This document shows positions 35,204-43,972 of a stretch of DNA of 64,000 nucleotides, in pieces. The stretch is from Bacillus sp. B15-48 (lineage in GTDB: Bacteria; Bacillota; Bacilli; Bacillales; Cytobacillaceae). How positions within the stretch are numbered: position 1 is the first letter of the stretch; the number at the start of each line of letters is the position of its first letter. Made by a program: the position numbers and the translations under genes. The notes beneath the pieces were generated by a model that was not told the origin of the DNA, made no database searches, and saw only the letters and a program-made list of their open reading frames with translations. Location: NCBI RefSeq assembly GCF_016879755.1, contig NZ_WOFU01000006.1, positions 1 to 64,000 of the forward strand, in the 5' to 3' direction.

Positions 35204-35926
35204 TTAATTATAGCGTAATATAACAATATTTACGCGTCGGTTTGCTTGGCGATTGGCTTCTGTATCATTCGGGTGAAGCGGCTGGTATTCGCCATAACCG
35301 GTAAATTGCATCCTGCTGCTGTCGATATAATGTTCAGCAAAATAGTGAAGCACACTGACTGCTCGAGCAGCAGATAACTCCCAGTTGGAACGAAAAGGCG
35401 CAGTTCCAATCGGAACATTATCAGTATGTCCTTCAATATTCACTTGATTCGGCACCGTTTGCATTAAGCCACTAATCGTATCCAATGTCTGATAGGAACT
35501 CGACTTTAATTCATCGCTCCCCGTATCAAATAAGATGACATCTTTAACGGAAATTTCAATTCCACGCTCGGTATTCTCCAAAGCGATGAAGTTTTGTAAA
35601 TCATTGTCATTTATGTATTTCTCTAATTGTTGCTGCAATTGGTCAAGCTCGGCTTCATTATCGACTGTTTCAACCGGTTCTTCGAGCTCCGGAAACATGA
35701 ATTCATTAGAGGATTCAACGGGACCGCCGCCAACGCTTCCTCCTTTTAGCTCTGACTGAAACGATTGCATGATTGCTTGATATTTTGTGTTGTCAATTTC
35801 ACTTGATGCGAATAAAACAATGAAGAGCGCGAGCAATAAAGTTAAAATATCGGCATAGGGAATGAGCCAAGACTCAGAAATATGTTCCTCATGATCGTTT
35901 TTTAACCTTTTACGCGATCTTCTCAT
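35204..35926 (-). CDS. motB: Flagellar stator protein MotB/MotS
   Basis: A 240-residue stator subunit. One transmembrane helix near the N-terminus holds the ion-binding Asp (PYADILTLLLALFIVLFA). A plug/linker region follows, then the OmpA-like peptidoglycan domain (VNIEGHTDNVPIG, NWELSAARAVSV, NRQANRRVNI). The start overlaps motA by 17 bases. Whether it is driven by H+ (MotAB) or Na+ (MotPS) cannot be settled here. Confidence 0.92.
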   Translation of the reverse strand: MRRSRKRLKNDHEEHISESWLIPYADILTLLLALFIVLFASSEIDNTKYQAIMQSFQSELKGGSVGGGPVESSNEFMFPELEEPVETVDNEAELDQLQQQLEKYINDNDLQNFIALENTERGIEISVKDVILFDTGSDELKSSSYQTLDTISGLMQTVPNQVNIEGHTDNVPIGTAPFRSNWELSAARAVSVLHYFAEHYIDSSRMQFTGYGEYQPLHPNDTEANRQANRRVNIVILRYN

Positions 35927-36707
35927 TGTTTTTCTCCTTCGTCATCTTTACATACTTTTCACGTTCTTTAGGAGGTAAATAGGCGGTTAATTTTACTTCG
36001 AGGCTAAGTGGAGAAACCCCTCTGTTGATTGCAAGCAATCCTTCAACCGTAAGTAATTTTAACTCAGCTTCGCGGCTCGAGATTCGCTTTAGTTTAGTAG
36101 CGATTGGATGCCAAAGCACATATCCAGAGAAAATTCCGAGCAATGTGGCAATAAAAGCTGCTGAAATCGAGTGCCCAAGCATATCGACATCACTTAAATT
36201 TCCGAGCGCAGCGACAAGACCAATTACTGCTCCAAGGACACCGAGTGTCGGCGCATATGTACCGGCCTGAGTAAAGATAAGTGCTCCTATTTTGTGGCGA
36301 GTTTCCATCGCGTCAACTTCATCGAGTAAAACTTCTTCAATGAATTCCGTTTCATGGCCATCAATAATCATTTCAAGCCCTTTTTTGTAAAAAGAATCGT
36401 TCGTTTCATCCGCTAACTCTTCAAGCGCTAAAATCCCCTCTTTTTTGGCAACCGTCGCACAATGGACAAGATTGGAGATTTGTTCTGTTTTCGAAGTAAG
36501 TTTTGGTTCGAAAAAGACAATTTTTAATAGTTTAGGAACGTTTTTGATTTCTCTGAATGGGAAGGCGATGAAAATCGCTGCGGCGGTTCCCCCGAAGATA
36601 ATTAAATAGGCGGCGGGGTTGTGCAAGGCAGACAACGCTGTTCCTTTTAAAACCATTCCGAGACCGACGGCAATAAGTGCAAGCAAGATTCCAAATAGAC
36701 TAGACAT
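35910..36707 (-). CDS. motA: Flagellar stator protein MotA/MotP
   Basis: A 265-residue stator protein with four membrane helices. The FGGTAAAIFIAFPF and YAPTLGVLGAVIGLV blocks (the latter with the Pro needed for ion flow) are typical, and the cytoplasmic loop carries the charged residues that contact FliG. GLLAINRGVSPLSLEVKLTAYLPP is the C-terminal signature. AAAAGGAG precedes the ATG. It is divergent from the flagellar genes. Confidence 0.92.
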   Translation of the reverse strand: MSSLFGILLALIAVGLGMVLKGTALSALHNPAAYLIIFGGTAAAIFIAFPFREIKNVPKLLKIVFFEPKLTSKTEQISNLVHCATVAKKEGILALEELADETNDSFYKKGLEMIIDGHETEFIEEVLLDEVDAMETRHKIGALIFTQAGTYAPTLGVLGAVIGLVAALGNLSDVDMLGHSISAAFIATLLGIFSGYVLWHPIATKLKRISSREAELKLLTVEGLLAINRGVSPLSLEVKLTAYLPPKEREKYVKMTKEKNNEKIA

Positions 36708-36767
36708 GAATTTCTCCTTTTAATGCACGAAAAATAGATTTATAATGTCATTGTAGTCGATTCGCTA

Positions 36768-36788
36768 AAAATCGACAATGACGATTTT
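36768..36788. promoter_or_regulatory. Inverted repeat between motA and yaaR-like gene
   Basis: AAAATCG/CGATTTT with a 7-base centre sits in the divergent promoter region. It may be an operator; no promoter assignment is secure. Confidence 0.35.
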
Positions 36789-36825
36789 CGATTTTTTAAA
36801 ATGAATCGGAGGAAGGGGTAGTTGT

Positions 36826-37263
36826 TTGAAAATTCAACAAAATATTGGGATTAACCCGGACCGCTATGTTCCAGTCCGCTTAAGAGAGAAAGAATCACCA
36901 AGCTTTCAATCGATTCTATCGGAAAAACAATCCCAACTTTCACAGGACCGCCTTCAAGCACTCTTTCTCGAACTAGAGCAGCAAGGGAAGCGTTTGACCC
37001 ACTCCCGGTCGCTACATGATATTATGGAATATAAACAAATCATACGTAATTTTTTAAAAGAAGTCGTCCAAAGCGGGTATGCTCTCGAAGATCACCAAGG
37101 ATTCCATCCTAATGGGCGTGAAAAACAATTAAAAATCATTAAGCAAGTTGATGAAAAACTAATTGAATTGTCAGAGCAAGTATTAACTAAACAAACCCCA
37201 TCTGTTGAAATTTTGACAAAACTGGGAGAAATCAAGGGTCTTTTAGTCAATTTATATACATAA
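36826..37263 (+). CDS. YaaR family protein (DUF327)
   Basis: A 145-residue protein with the DUF327/YaaR pattern: LFLELEQQGKRLTHSRSLHDIMEYKQIIRNFLKEVV (positions about 46-81) and the C-terminal LGEIKGLLVNLY. The start is TTG 36826 after GGAGGAAGGGG. In B. subtilis yaaR is not in a flagellar locus, but here it directly precedes two rod/hook genes with 18 bases between, suggesting co-transcription and perhaps a flagellar role. This is inference. Confidence 0.85.
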   Translation: MKIQQNIGINPDRYVPVRLREKESPSFQSILSEKQSQLSQDRLQALFLELEQQGKRLTHSRSLHDIMEYKQIIRNFLKEVVQSGYALEDHQGFHPNGREKQLKIIKQVDEKLIELSEQVLTKQTPSVEILTKLGEIKGLLVNLYT

Positions 37264-37281
37264 GCGAAAGGAGCACAAATC

Positions 37282-38130
37282 ATGCTTCGCGGAATAGAAA
37301 CAGCTGCATCGGGAATGATTGCCCTGCAGCGAAAACAAGATACGTTAACAAATAATTTAGCCAATATTGAAACGCCAGGCTATAAGCAGGATACGAGCCC
37401 ATTAAGGGCATTCCCCGAACTCCTGCTCGCCCGCATTCATGATCAAACATCCCCAGCAACCGGAAAAGCGCCAATCGTTGGACCATTATCAATGGGGGTG
37501 TATAACCAAGAAACGTTACCCATGTTTACGCAAGGCAGCCTCGTCAGTACGAATTCCCCGTATGATGTCGCCATTAATGATCAACAACTTGCACCGGTCA
37601 TGCAAAATAATCGCTTAGTGAAGCCTGCTGTCATGTTTGCCGTTCAAACAGGAGATGGTGAATTTAAGCTGACGCGAAACGGCCAATTCGCCGTTAATGG
37701 CACAGGCCAGTTGACCACTTCATCTGGAGATTTAGTGTTAGGCAGGAATGGAACGCCGATTGCCGATGCTGATTTGACCTCTGGAAATGTTCTTATCCGT
37801 GAAAATGGCGAAATCATCGTCCATCCTGATGATCCTGCTCGTGCGAGAACAATCGGCTCACTTGGGGGCGTTCTCGTGAACGATCCGAATCAATTAGTGA
37901 AAGAAGGCAACGGCTTATATCAATTAGCTGGAGCAACAACCGAGATGATTGTTGATACCGTCCCTGCTGGTGTCAGCCTACACCAAAAAACATTAGAGCA
38001 ATCCAATGTCGAAATGTCCCAGACGATTTCGGAAATGATGGCCAATATTCGCTTATACGAAGCCAATCAAAAGGTACTTCATGCGTATGATAAAACGCTC
38101 GAACAATTAAATACGATTGGAAGGGTGTAG
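37282..38130 (+). CDS. flhO: Flagellar rod/hook family protein, FlhO-like
   Basis: A 282-residue FlgF/FlgG-type axial protein. The N-terminal rod motif (GMIALQRKQDTLTNNLANIETPGYKQ) and C-terminal LEQSNVEMSQTISEMMANIRLYEANQKV are the helical ends that build the distal or proximal rod. B. subtilis FlhO and FlhP form the distal rod and hook junction. AAAGGAG precedes the ATG, and only 4 bases separate it from the next gene. Confidence 0.92.
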   Translation: MLRGIETAASGMIALQRKQDTLTNNLANIETPGYKQDTSPLRAFPELLLARIHDQTSPATGKAPIVGPLSMGVYNQETLPMFTQGSLVSTNSPYDVAINDQQLAPVMQNNRLVKPAVMFAVQTGDGEFKLTRNGQFAVNGTGQLTTSSGDLVLGRNGTPIADADLTSGNVLIRENGEIIVHPDDPARARTIGSLGGVLVNDPNQLVKEGNGLYQLAGATTEMIVDTVPAGVSLHQKTLEQSNVEMSQTISEMMANIRLYEANQKVLHAYDKTLEQLNTIGRV

Positions 38131-38134
38131 CTAG

Positions 38135-38905
38135 ATGAATACTTCTTTTCTTATCTCAACAACGGGTATTCGGGCGTATCAAGGGAAACTCGATACGATT
38201 GCCAATAATATTTCCAATGTTGATACGGCCGGCTTCAAACGTCGTGAAGCCGCTTTTGCCGATAATTTAACGGTTTCGATTCAAAACCAGCCTCATTCTG
38301 GGAAGGAAACAGGCCGACTCTCCCCTGATGGCATTCGCACGACGTTTGGCTCGCGACTCACCTCAACGTCAATGGAGCTCACGCAAGGAGCACCGAAAGA
38401 AACAAATCAGCCATTAGATTTAATGATTGAAGGCAGCGGCTTTTTCCGTGTTCAGAGAACAAATGGAGAGGCAACGGAAATTTTATATACAAGAAACGGG
38501 AACTTTCAACCGCTTTACGTTGGCGAAGGGCAAATCCAGTTAGGTACCCCTGAAGGAGATGTCCTGCTCGATGGGAATGGAAATCCAATTGTGATTGCCA
38601 ATGCAGCCGATTTTCAAGTTGAAAGCGATGGTACGATTACAGGTTCCAACCAGCGAGTCGCGATTTTTACGGTTGATAATCCGCAGCTATTGAAAAATGA
38701 AGGCGGGGCTTTCAGCTTGAACGGGGCGAATCCGATGGAAAATGACGTTCAACTTCGCCAAGGCTTTCTCGAATCGGCGAATGTCGATCTCGGCCAAGAA
38801 ATGACAGATGTCATCAAGGCGCAACGAGGTTTGCAGGCAAACGCTCGGGCGCTAAGCTATGCCGACCAAATGATGGGCATCGCCAACGGAATCATTCGCT
38901 CGTGA
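38135..38905 (+). CDS. flhP: Flagellar rod/hook family protein, FlhP-like
   Basis: A 256-residue rod protein with IRAYQGKLDTIANNISNVDTAGFKR at the start and ANVDLGQEMTDVIKAQRGLQANARAL at the end. Between them is the FlgG-like D1 domain (GSGFFRVQ, YTRNGNF). Paired with FlhO it should complete the distal rod. Array C begins 59 bases after its stop. Confidence 0.92.
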   Translation: MNTSFLISTTGIRAYQGKLDTIANNISNVDTAGFKRREAAFADNLTVSIQNQPHSGKETGRLSPDGIRTTFGSRLTSTSMELTQGAPKETNQPLDLMIEGSGFFRVQRTNGEATEILYTRNGNFQPLYVGEGQIQLGTPEGDVLLDGNGNPIVIANAADFQVESDGTITGSNQRVAIFTVDNPQLLKNEGGAFSLNGANPMENDVQLRQGFLESANVDLGQEMTDVIKAQRGLQANARALSYADQMMGIANGIIRS

Positions 38906-38963
38906 TGAGTATGGTTTGTTGATTGTCGATTCGTTTGGTGAGAAATTCCAAAATATGGCTCTT

Positions 38964-39083
38964 GGAGAGTAAAGTAGTTATTTTGGAGAGTAAATGAACT
39001 GTTTTGGTAAGTAAATAAGTTCTTTCGGAGAGTATACACTTCAAACTGGAGAAGAAACGTTTGTTTTTGGCGAATAAATGAAT
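38964..39083. repeat. Array C: six cores at exactly 21-bp spacing, inverse of array A
   Basis: GGAGAGTAAA-like cores begin at 38964, 38985, 39006, 39027, 39048 and 39069, exactly 21 bp apart; the last two are degenerate. The reverse complement, TTTACTCTCC, matches TTTACTCTAC of array A. The array lies between flhP and the PilZ gene terminator. Confidence 0.85.
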
Positions 39084-39096
39084 TTTAAACATAAAA

Positions 39097-39125
39097 AAAC
39101 GCTCGTACTGATACGAGCGTTTCCT
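39097..39125. terminator. Bidirectional terminator between flhP region and PilZ gene
   Basis: AAACGCTCGTA/TACGAGCGTTT perfect 11-bp stem with loop CTGA; A7 on the left gives a U run for the PilZ gene. Confidence 0.88.
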
Positions 39126-39126
39126 T

Positions 39127-39585
39127 TTACTGCGCGTGCGTTTGTTGTCTTTCGAGCGCTCGCAATTTCCGATACAATTTGTCTTGCTGGGCAATCGTAG
39201 AACTGATAAATTTTACGCCGTACTGAATGACGTTTGGCGCAATTTCGACCTTTCTTTTAACAATCCCTTCAAAAATAAAGGTTTCATTATTGATTTCGAA
39301 ATACAGCATTAACAAAGATCCTTTGTCTAACTCGTTTGTAGACGTTTCAATCCGAATTCCTCCGGCACTAATATCGCGAATCGCGCCTAAATGATTCGAA
39401 GGAGTAACGAGCGGCTGAAAGTTACAAAACGTGTCATTAAATTTGAGGCGAAAATGTTCGCGCCGATTGTTCGATAACTTTGTAAGAGCAGAGTCACCGG
39501 CGGATTGATTGTTTTTAAGAATCTTAAAAAAGTATAATAAAATAAGGACAACAATGATGCTAAAAATGAGAACGGCGTAAACCAT
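39127..39585 (-). CDS. Membrane-anchored PilZ domain protein
   Basis: A 152-residue protein: an N-terminal membrane helix (residues 2-22) and a PilZ domain with the c-di-GMP-binding motifs RREHFR (near residue 41) and DISAGGI. Ligand binding should link c-di-GMP level to motility, as for the flagellar brake YpfA in B. subtilis, although that protein has an extra YcgR-like domain. It lies within the flagellar island but opposite to it. Confidence 0.88.
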   Translation of the reverse strand: MVYAVLIFSIIVVLILLYFFKILKNNQSAGDSALTKLSNNRREHFRLKFNDTFCNFQPLVTPSNHLGAIRDISAGGIRIETSTNELDKGSLLMLYFEINNETFIFEGIVKRKVEIAPNVIQYGVKFISSTIAQQDKLYRKLRALERQQTHAQ

Positions 39586-39647
39586 GTCATTTCACCTCGT
39601 TAAATTATATATTCAAAATATAGCATTTATTATATTTAAAAACACCC

Positions 39648-39674
39648 TAAACAAAAAAAGATTTTTGACCGATA
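39648..39674 (+). promoter_or_regulatory. SigD-type promoter of flgM
   Basis: TAAA, 17 bases, CCGATA, followed by CTAATA. It fits the flagellar sigma-28 consensus and shares spacing with the hag and flaG promoters. Confidence 0.7.
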
Positions 39675-39711
39675 CTAATAAATAAGAGAAACGTTGAAAG
39701 GAGTGAACGAA

Positions 39712-39993
39712 ATGAAGGTCAACCATATAACCCCAATCACTCGAATCGGAACGGCCTATCAGGCTTATCAAAAAAATAGCGAGCCACAAAAGAAAACGGA
39801 CGGCGAAAAAAAGGCTCAAACCGATCAAATCGAATTATCAAGCGAAGCGCAACTTCAACTGCAAGCTGAAAAAGACAAGAAGATTGCGCAATTGAAAGAA
39901 CAAATCCAAAATGGCACCTATAAAGTCAACAGTGAAAAACTGGCCGGGAAATTATTATCTTATGCGAAATCGGGAGCGAAAATCGATGAATAA
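39712..39993 (+). CDS. flgM: Anti-sigma-28 factor FlgM
   Basis: A 93-residue FlgM that holds SigD until exported through the finished hook. The C-terminal half has the binding helices (IELSSEAQLQLQ, KKIAQLKEQIQNGTYKVNSEKLAGKLL). The start at ATG 39712 follows AAAGGAG; the earlier ATG overlaps that site. The 3' end overlaps flgN by 8 bases. Confidence 0.92.
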   Translation: MKVNHITPITRIGTAYQAYQKNSEPQKKTDGEKKAQTDQIELSSEAQLQLQAEKDKKIAQLKEQIQNGTYKVNSEKLAGKLLSYAKSGAKIDE

Positions 39994-40447
39994 CTTGACC
40001 AACATTTTACAGCAGCTAGCATTTCATCAGGAAACGTTGTTAATAACGGCGAAGAAAAAACAGCAGATCCTCATTAGCGGCGAAATGAATCCACTTCTCA
40101 CGCTAATAGCTGAAGAAACGAAGCTACTAAAAAAAATCAATCAGTTAGATCAAGAACGGGCCGCACTTTTAGGGGAAGAACGAACATTATCAGACGTAAT
40201 CAATCAGCAGCCGGACGGAGATACAAAACGAGAATGGGCTTCCCTTCAGCAAAGATTGCAGCAGTTGTTGGCAGAAATAAAAAACATCAATGAATCCAAT
40301 CAGCTATTACTAGAGCAGTCGCTCGCGTTCACTCAATTTATGATGGAACAAATGCTGCCAAAATCGGACGGTTCAGGAATATATAATGCAAAATCAACTG
40401 CAAAAGAAAAAAGCGGTTCAGTCCGCTTATTTGATGCAAAAGCATAG
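39986..40447 (+). CDS. flgN: Flagellar chaperone FlgN-like
   Basis: A 153-residue, strongly helical protein in the FlgN position between flgM and flgK. The start ATG 39986 lies inside the end of flgM. FlgN binds the hook-junction proteins FlgK and FlgL before export. The sequence is weakly conserved; the call rests on helices, length and order. Confidence 0.85.
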   Translation: MNNLTNILQQLAFHQETLLITAKKKQQILISGEMNPLLTLIAEETKLLKKINQLDQERAALLGEERTLSDVINQQPDGDTKREWASLQQRLQQLLAEIKNINESNQLLLEQSLAFTQFMMEQMLPKSDGSGIYNAKSTAKEKSGSVRLFDAKA

Positions 40448-40459
40448 GAGAGAACGACA

Positions 40460-41845
40460 ATGTCAACCTTTCATGGATTAGAAATTGGAAAACGCTCAAT
40501 TTTAGCACAGCAATCTGCGCTTAATACGACCGCTCATAATCTCGCGAATGCAAACACAGTCGGCTACACAAGGCAGGAAGCTGTTTTGCAGGCAAGCCGG
40601 CCGATGTCGCTTCCGGGTATGAATAATAGCACGGCACCGCAGACGATTGGAACGGGTGTTGAAGTAACTGAGCTGCGACGAATTCGCGACGGTTTTCTTG
40701 ATACGCAATTTCGTCATGAACAGCAAAAAGCGGGATACTATGAAGCGACAGCGAACGCTCTCTCACAGCTTGAAACCGTGTTTAATGAACCTTCGGATTT
40801 TGGTTTAAGCATGACGCTCAATCGTTTTTTTCAAAGCATGAACGAATTGGCAAAACAGCCGGATAGTCTCGCGGTTCGCGCTGTCGTGATTGCAAATGGC
40901 CAAGGTGTTGCTGATACGTTGAGTTCGCTTGCGACTGGGGTTGGGCAAGTCGAAGCGGATTTGCAATCACAGCTGAACGGCAAAGGAAAACAAGTGGAAA
41001 CGTTAGTGAATGAAGTGACCGCATTAAACGAGCAAATTGCCCGGATGACGGCGAGTGGCTATCAGCCGAATGATTTATATGATCAGCGTGATGTTGTGCT
41101 CGATCAGCTTTCAAGGCTTGTCGATGTCGAAGTTACATCTAATCAAAATGGTACGGTGCATCTTAAAATCGGGGATACGCCAATTGCTAACGGCATTCCG
41201 CTTACATTTGAAAATGGGGAGCTAACCATTGGTGGCACTGTCATTGAACTACAAGGTGGGGAATTAAAAGGGCTCCAAGATGCGATAAAGGAAACAATTC
41301 CTGAATTGCGAGCGCAAATAGATGCGTTAGCGCTTGCGTTTGCGAATGAAATGAACAGGATTCATGCCGATGATATGGCGAGAAATCTTAATGGCGAAGC
41401 CGAAAACCTCTTGTTTTTTGTTGATCGAGACAATCCAACAGGGCCGCCTAATGATGCAGCGAGCATGATCATCAATCCGGAATTGACTCCAGCTCGCCTG
41501 GCTGCGGCTCAATCGGCTTCAATTGGTGATGGCTCCAATGCGGAAGCGATGGCGAAGCTTCAACACGAGCGGCTTGAAATCGGTGGTAGCACGACTACTA
41601 TTCATGATTTTTACCAAATGGTCGTAGGTCAGTTAGGAATGGATGTTCAAGCGGCCAACCGCTGGCGTGACAATGCAGACATGGCTGTACAGCAAGTTGA
41701 CTATCGCCGTCTATCCGTTTCAGGTGTCTCAATTGACGAAGAAATGACCAATATGATTCGCTTTCAGCAAGCGTATAATGCTGCCGCAAAATATGTTTCA
41801 ACGGTCAATGACATGCTAGACCGGTTGATTAATGGAATCAGATAA
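40460..41845 (+). CDS. flgK: Hook-filament junction protein FlgK (HAP1)
   Basis: A 461-residue axial protein. The N-terminus FHGLEIGKRSILAQQSALNTTAHNLANANTVGYTRQ (positions 4-39) and C-terminus SGVSIDEEMTNMIRFQQAYNAAAKYVSTVNDMLDRLI are diagnostic. It joins hook to filament with FlgL. GGAGAGAA precedes the ATG. Confidence 0.96.
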   Translation: MSTFHGLEIGKRSILAQQSALNTTAHNLANANTVGYTRQEAVLQASRPMSLPGMNNSTAPQTIGTGVEVTELRRIRDGFLDTQFRHEQQKAGYYEATANALSQLETVFNEPSDFGLSMTLNRFFQSMNELAKQPDSLAVRAVVIANGQGVADTLSSLATGVGQVEADLQSQLNGKGKQVETLVNEVTALNEQIARMTASGYQPNDLYDQRDVVLDQLSRLVDVEVTSNQNGTVHLKIGDTPIANGIPLTFENGELTIGGTVIELQGGELKGLQDAIKETIPELRAQIDALALAFANEMNRIHADDMARNLNGEAENLLFFVDRDNPTGPPNDAASMIINPELTPARLAAAQSASIGDGSNAEAMAKLQHERLEIGGSTTTIHDFYQMVVGQLGMDVQAANRWRDNADMAVQQVDYRRLSVSGVSIDEEMTNMIRFQQAYNAAAKYVSTVNDMLDRLINGIR

Positions 41846-41875
41846 TTGAATCATTCGCGGGGAAGGAGGAGCGAC

Positions 41876-42754
41876 ATGCGCGTCACACAATTAATGGCTA
41901 CACGCCAATTTAACCAAAATTTACATCGCACAAATCAGGAGATGAACACATTATATCAACAAATATCTTCTGGGGAAAAATTCGAGAAAATCTCTGACAA
42001 TCCGTTAGAAGTAATGAAAGCGATGGCGCAACGGACAAATCTAATTCAAACAGAGCAATATCAAAAAAATGTCCAGGCTGCTAGAGACCGGTTGACTGCT
42101 GTCGACGATGTCTTAAGTAATGCGACAAATGTCATGCAACGGGTGCGCGAACTGACTATAAAGGCAAGCAATGATACGAACACTGAGACAGATAGAAAAA
42201 GCATTGCTGTTGAAATGACGGCATTAAAAGAACAGCTTGGAACGTTAGCCAATACGACGTTTAATGGCCGTTACCTCTTTGCTGGAGCCGATCAAAACAC
42301 ACCTTCATATCAGGATGGCATGTTACAAAGTGTTGGTGGCTCGCCTATGAATTGGGAAATTGGCAAAGGTATAACCATTAACGTCAATGTCAATGCCAAC
42401 ACCGTATTTGGGTTTGCTCCAGAGGGTGAGAATCTTTTTGAAACGTTAGATGACCTTGTCCTCACTTTGGAAAATGGTGAAAATCCAAACGAATTTTTAA
42501 GCACAATCGATAAACAAATGGACTATATTTCCATGCAACATGCGACCGTCGGCGCTAATGTAAACATGCTCGAAATGACCGCCAATAAACTCGACCAAGC
42601 AAATTTTCTTACGCAAAAGGTATTAACCGAAACCGAAGGGACAGACATCGCTAAAGCGTATATGGACTTAGTCACACAAGAAACAACATTAAATGCCTCC
42701 CTAGCAGTAGGCTCAAGAAGCATGCAGCAAAGTTTAGTCGACTTTTTGCGGTAA
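41876..42754 (+). CDS. flgL: Hook-filament junction protein FlgL (HAP3)
   Basis: A 292-residue flagellin-like protein: MRVTQLMATRQFNQNLHRTNQEM and KISDNPLEVMKAM at the start, and a conserved helical C-terminus. The ATG 41876 follows GGAAGGAGG; the frame opens at 41846, right after flgK. A terminator separates it from hag. fliW and csrA, which follow flgL in B. subtilis, are absent. Confidence 0.95.
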   Translation: MRVTQLMATRQFNQNLHRTNQEMNTLYQQISSGEKFEKISDNPLEVMKAMAQRTNLIQTEQYQKNVQAARDRLTAVDDVLSNATNVMQRVRELTIKASNDTNTETDRKSIAVEMTALKEQLGTLANTTFNGRYLFAGADQNTPSYQDGMLQSVGGSPMNWEIGKGITINVNVNANTVFGFAPEGENLFETLDDLVLTLENGENPNEFLSTIDKQMDYISMQHATVGANVNMLEMTANKLDQANFLTQKVLTETEGTDIAKAYMDLVTQETTLNASLAVGSRSMQQSLVDFLR

Positions 42755-42757
42755 GAA

Positions 42758-42780
42758 AACTCGTCTTAGACGGGTTTTTT
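42758..42780 (+). terminator. Terminator after flgL
   Basis: AACTCGTC/GACGGGTT (one G-U pair), TTA loop, T run. It isolates hag from the flgM-flgL operon. Confidence 0.85.
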
Positions 42781-42846
42781 GTGCTTTATCGGAAATATTT
42801 CTTTAACAAAAACCGACAAAAACGAAAAAAATATTTCAAAACCCCC

Positions 42847-42873
42847 TCAACACCATCCAAAATACTGTCGATA
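42847..42873 (+). promoter_or_regulatory. SigD-type promoter of hag
   Basis: TCAA, 17 bases, TCGATA, then CTTAG; same spacing as the flgM and flaG promoters, 54 bases before the hag ATG. Confidence 0.65.
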
Positions 42874-42926
42874 CTTAGAGATAGAGAGGAAGTAAATTCC
42901 TTAAAATAAAAGGAGGATTTGACCTT

Positions 42927-43760
42927 ATGATTATTAACAATAATATCGGTGCCCTTAACGCCCACCGCCAATTATCAATTAACAATACGAACCAAGCTGG
43001 GAACATGGAAAAACTGTCATCTGGGTTACGAATTAACCGTGGTGCCGACGATGCTGCTGGCCTTTCTATTTCAGAGAAAATGCGAGCGCAAATTCGTGGT
43101 TTAGAGCAGGCATCAAAGAACTCTCAAGATGCCGTATCTTTAATTCAAACTGCAGATGGAGCATTAAATGAATCACATGCTATACTCCAGCGTATGAGGG
43201 AATTAACAGTACAAGCTGCAAGTGATACAAATAGTACTGATGAGAGAACTGCGATTAGTGGAGAGTTAACCCAACTAGCAAAAACCCTTGAGGATATATC
43301 AGGAACAACTCAATTTAACGGTGAAAATTTGTTAGATAAATCTGCAGGTGCAAAAGGAGATGGTAAACTTACTATTCAATCCGGAGCTAATAAGGATGAA
43401 ACATTTGGTATTGATTTAAGTAAAGCTGATTTGAAAACTATTGCAGGCACGCTTACAGCAGTCGATGTTGCAGATGCTGATAAATCAGCAACATACCTGG
43501 CAGCAATAGATAAAGCAATTCAGGATGTATCTAGTGGACGTGCATACCTAGGTGCAGCTCAAAATGCATTAGAGTATAACATTAACAATTTAAACTCCAG
43601 TGCGCAAAACACACAAGCAGCTGAATCACGTATTAGAGATGTAGACATGGCGAAAGAGATTGTAGAACAAACAAAGAATTCAATATTGTCTCAGGCGGCT
43701 CAAGCGATGTTGGCGCAAGCAAATCAACAACCGCAAGGAGTTCTTCAACTTCTTCGTTAA
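42927..43760 (+). CDS. hag: Flagellin
   Basis: A 277-residue flagellin with D0/D1 core ends (MIINNNIGALNAHRQL, LSSGLRINRGADDAAGLSISE; C-terminal ILSQAAQAMLAQANQQPQGVLQLL) and a short variable middle (residues 140-200) rich in Lys and Asp (KGDGKLTIQSGANKDE). Those lysines are candidate targets of the adjacent FliB methylase. It has its own SigD promoter, a strong AAAGGAGG site and a terminator. Confidence 0.97.
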   Translation: MIINNNIGALNAHRQLSINNTNQAGNMEKLSSGLRINRGADDAAGLSISEKMRAQIRGLEQASKNSQDAVSLIQTADGALNESHAILQRMRELTVQAASDTNSTDERTAISGELTQLAKTLEDISGTTQFNGENLLDKSAGAKGDGKLTIQSGANKDETFGIDLSKADLKTIAGTLTAVDVADADKSATYLAAIDKAIQDVSSGRAYLGAAQNALEYNINNLNSSAQNTQAAESRIRDVDMAKEIVEQTKNSILSQAAQAMLAQANQQPQGVLQLLR

Positions 43761-43778
43761 GATTATATAAGTAAAGAA

Positions 43779-43808
43779 AACTCTAGCTACCCTTGGCTAG
43801 GGTTTTTC
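43779..43808 (+). terminator. Terminator of hag
   Basis: AACTCTAGC/GCTAGGGTT with one G-U pair, an 8-base loop and T5. Confidence 0.85.
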
Positions 43809-43972
43809 TTTATCTACTTTTTGATATAAGGGAATTTTGTATAGAAAAAATTAAAAGTTTTGATAGTACACTGTTTCTATACATGTTACGTAGGTTATTA
43901 TTATTATTATGAGATAGGCTCAAAGGTTCTAGGTCAAATACAAAAGTAAATAATCTATTAGGAGAGGTTTTT

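Noticed and set aside
35910-36707. Assignment as Na+-driven MotP
   Set aside because: I could not identify residues that distinguish H+ from Na+ stators with confidence, so the neutral name MotA was kept.
38857-39039. A 60-codon minus-strand open frame with FTLQ heptads
   Set aside because: It overlaps flhP and is produced by the 21-bp array; no ribosome binding site was seen.
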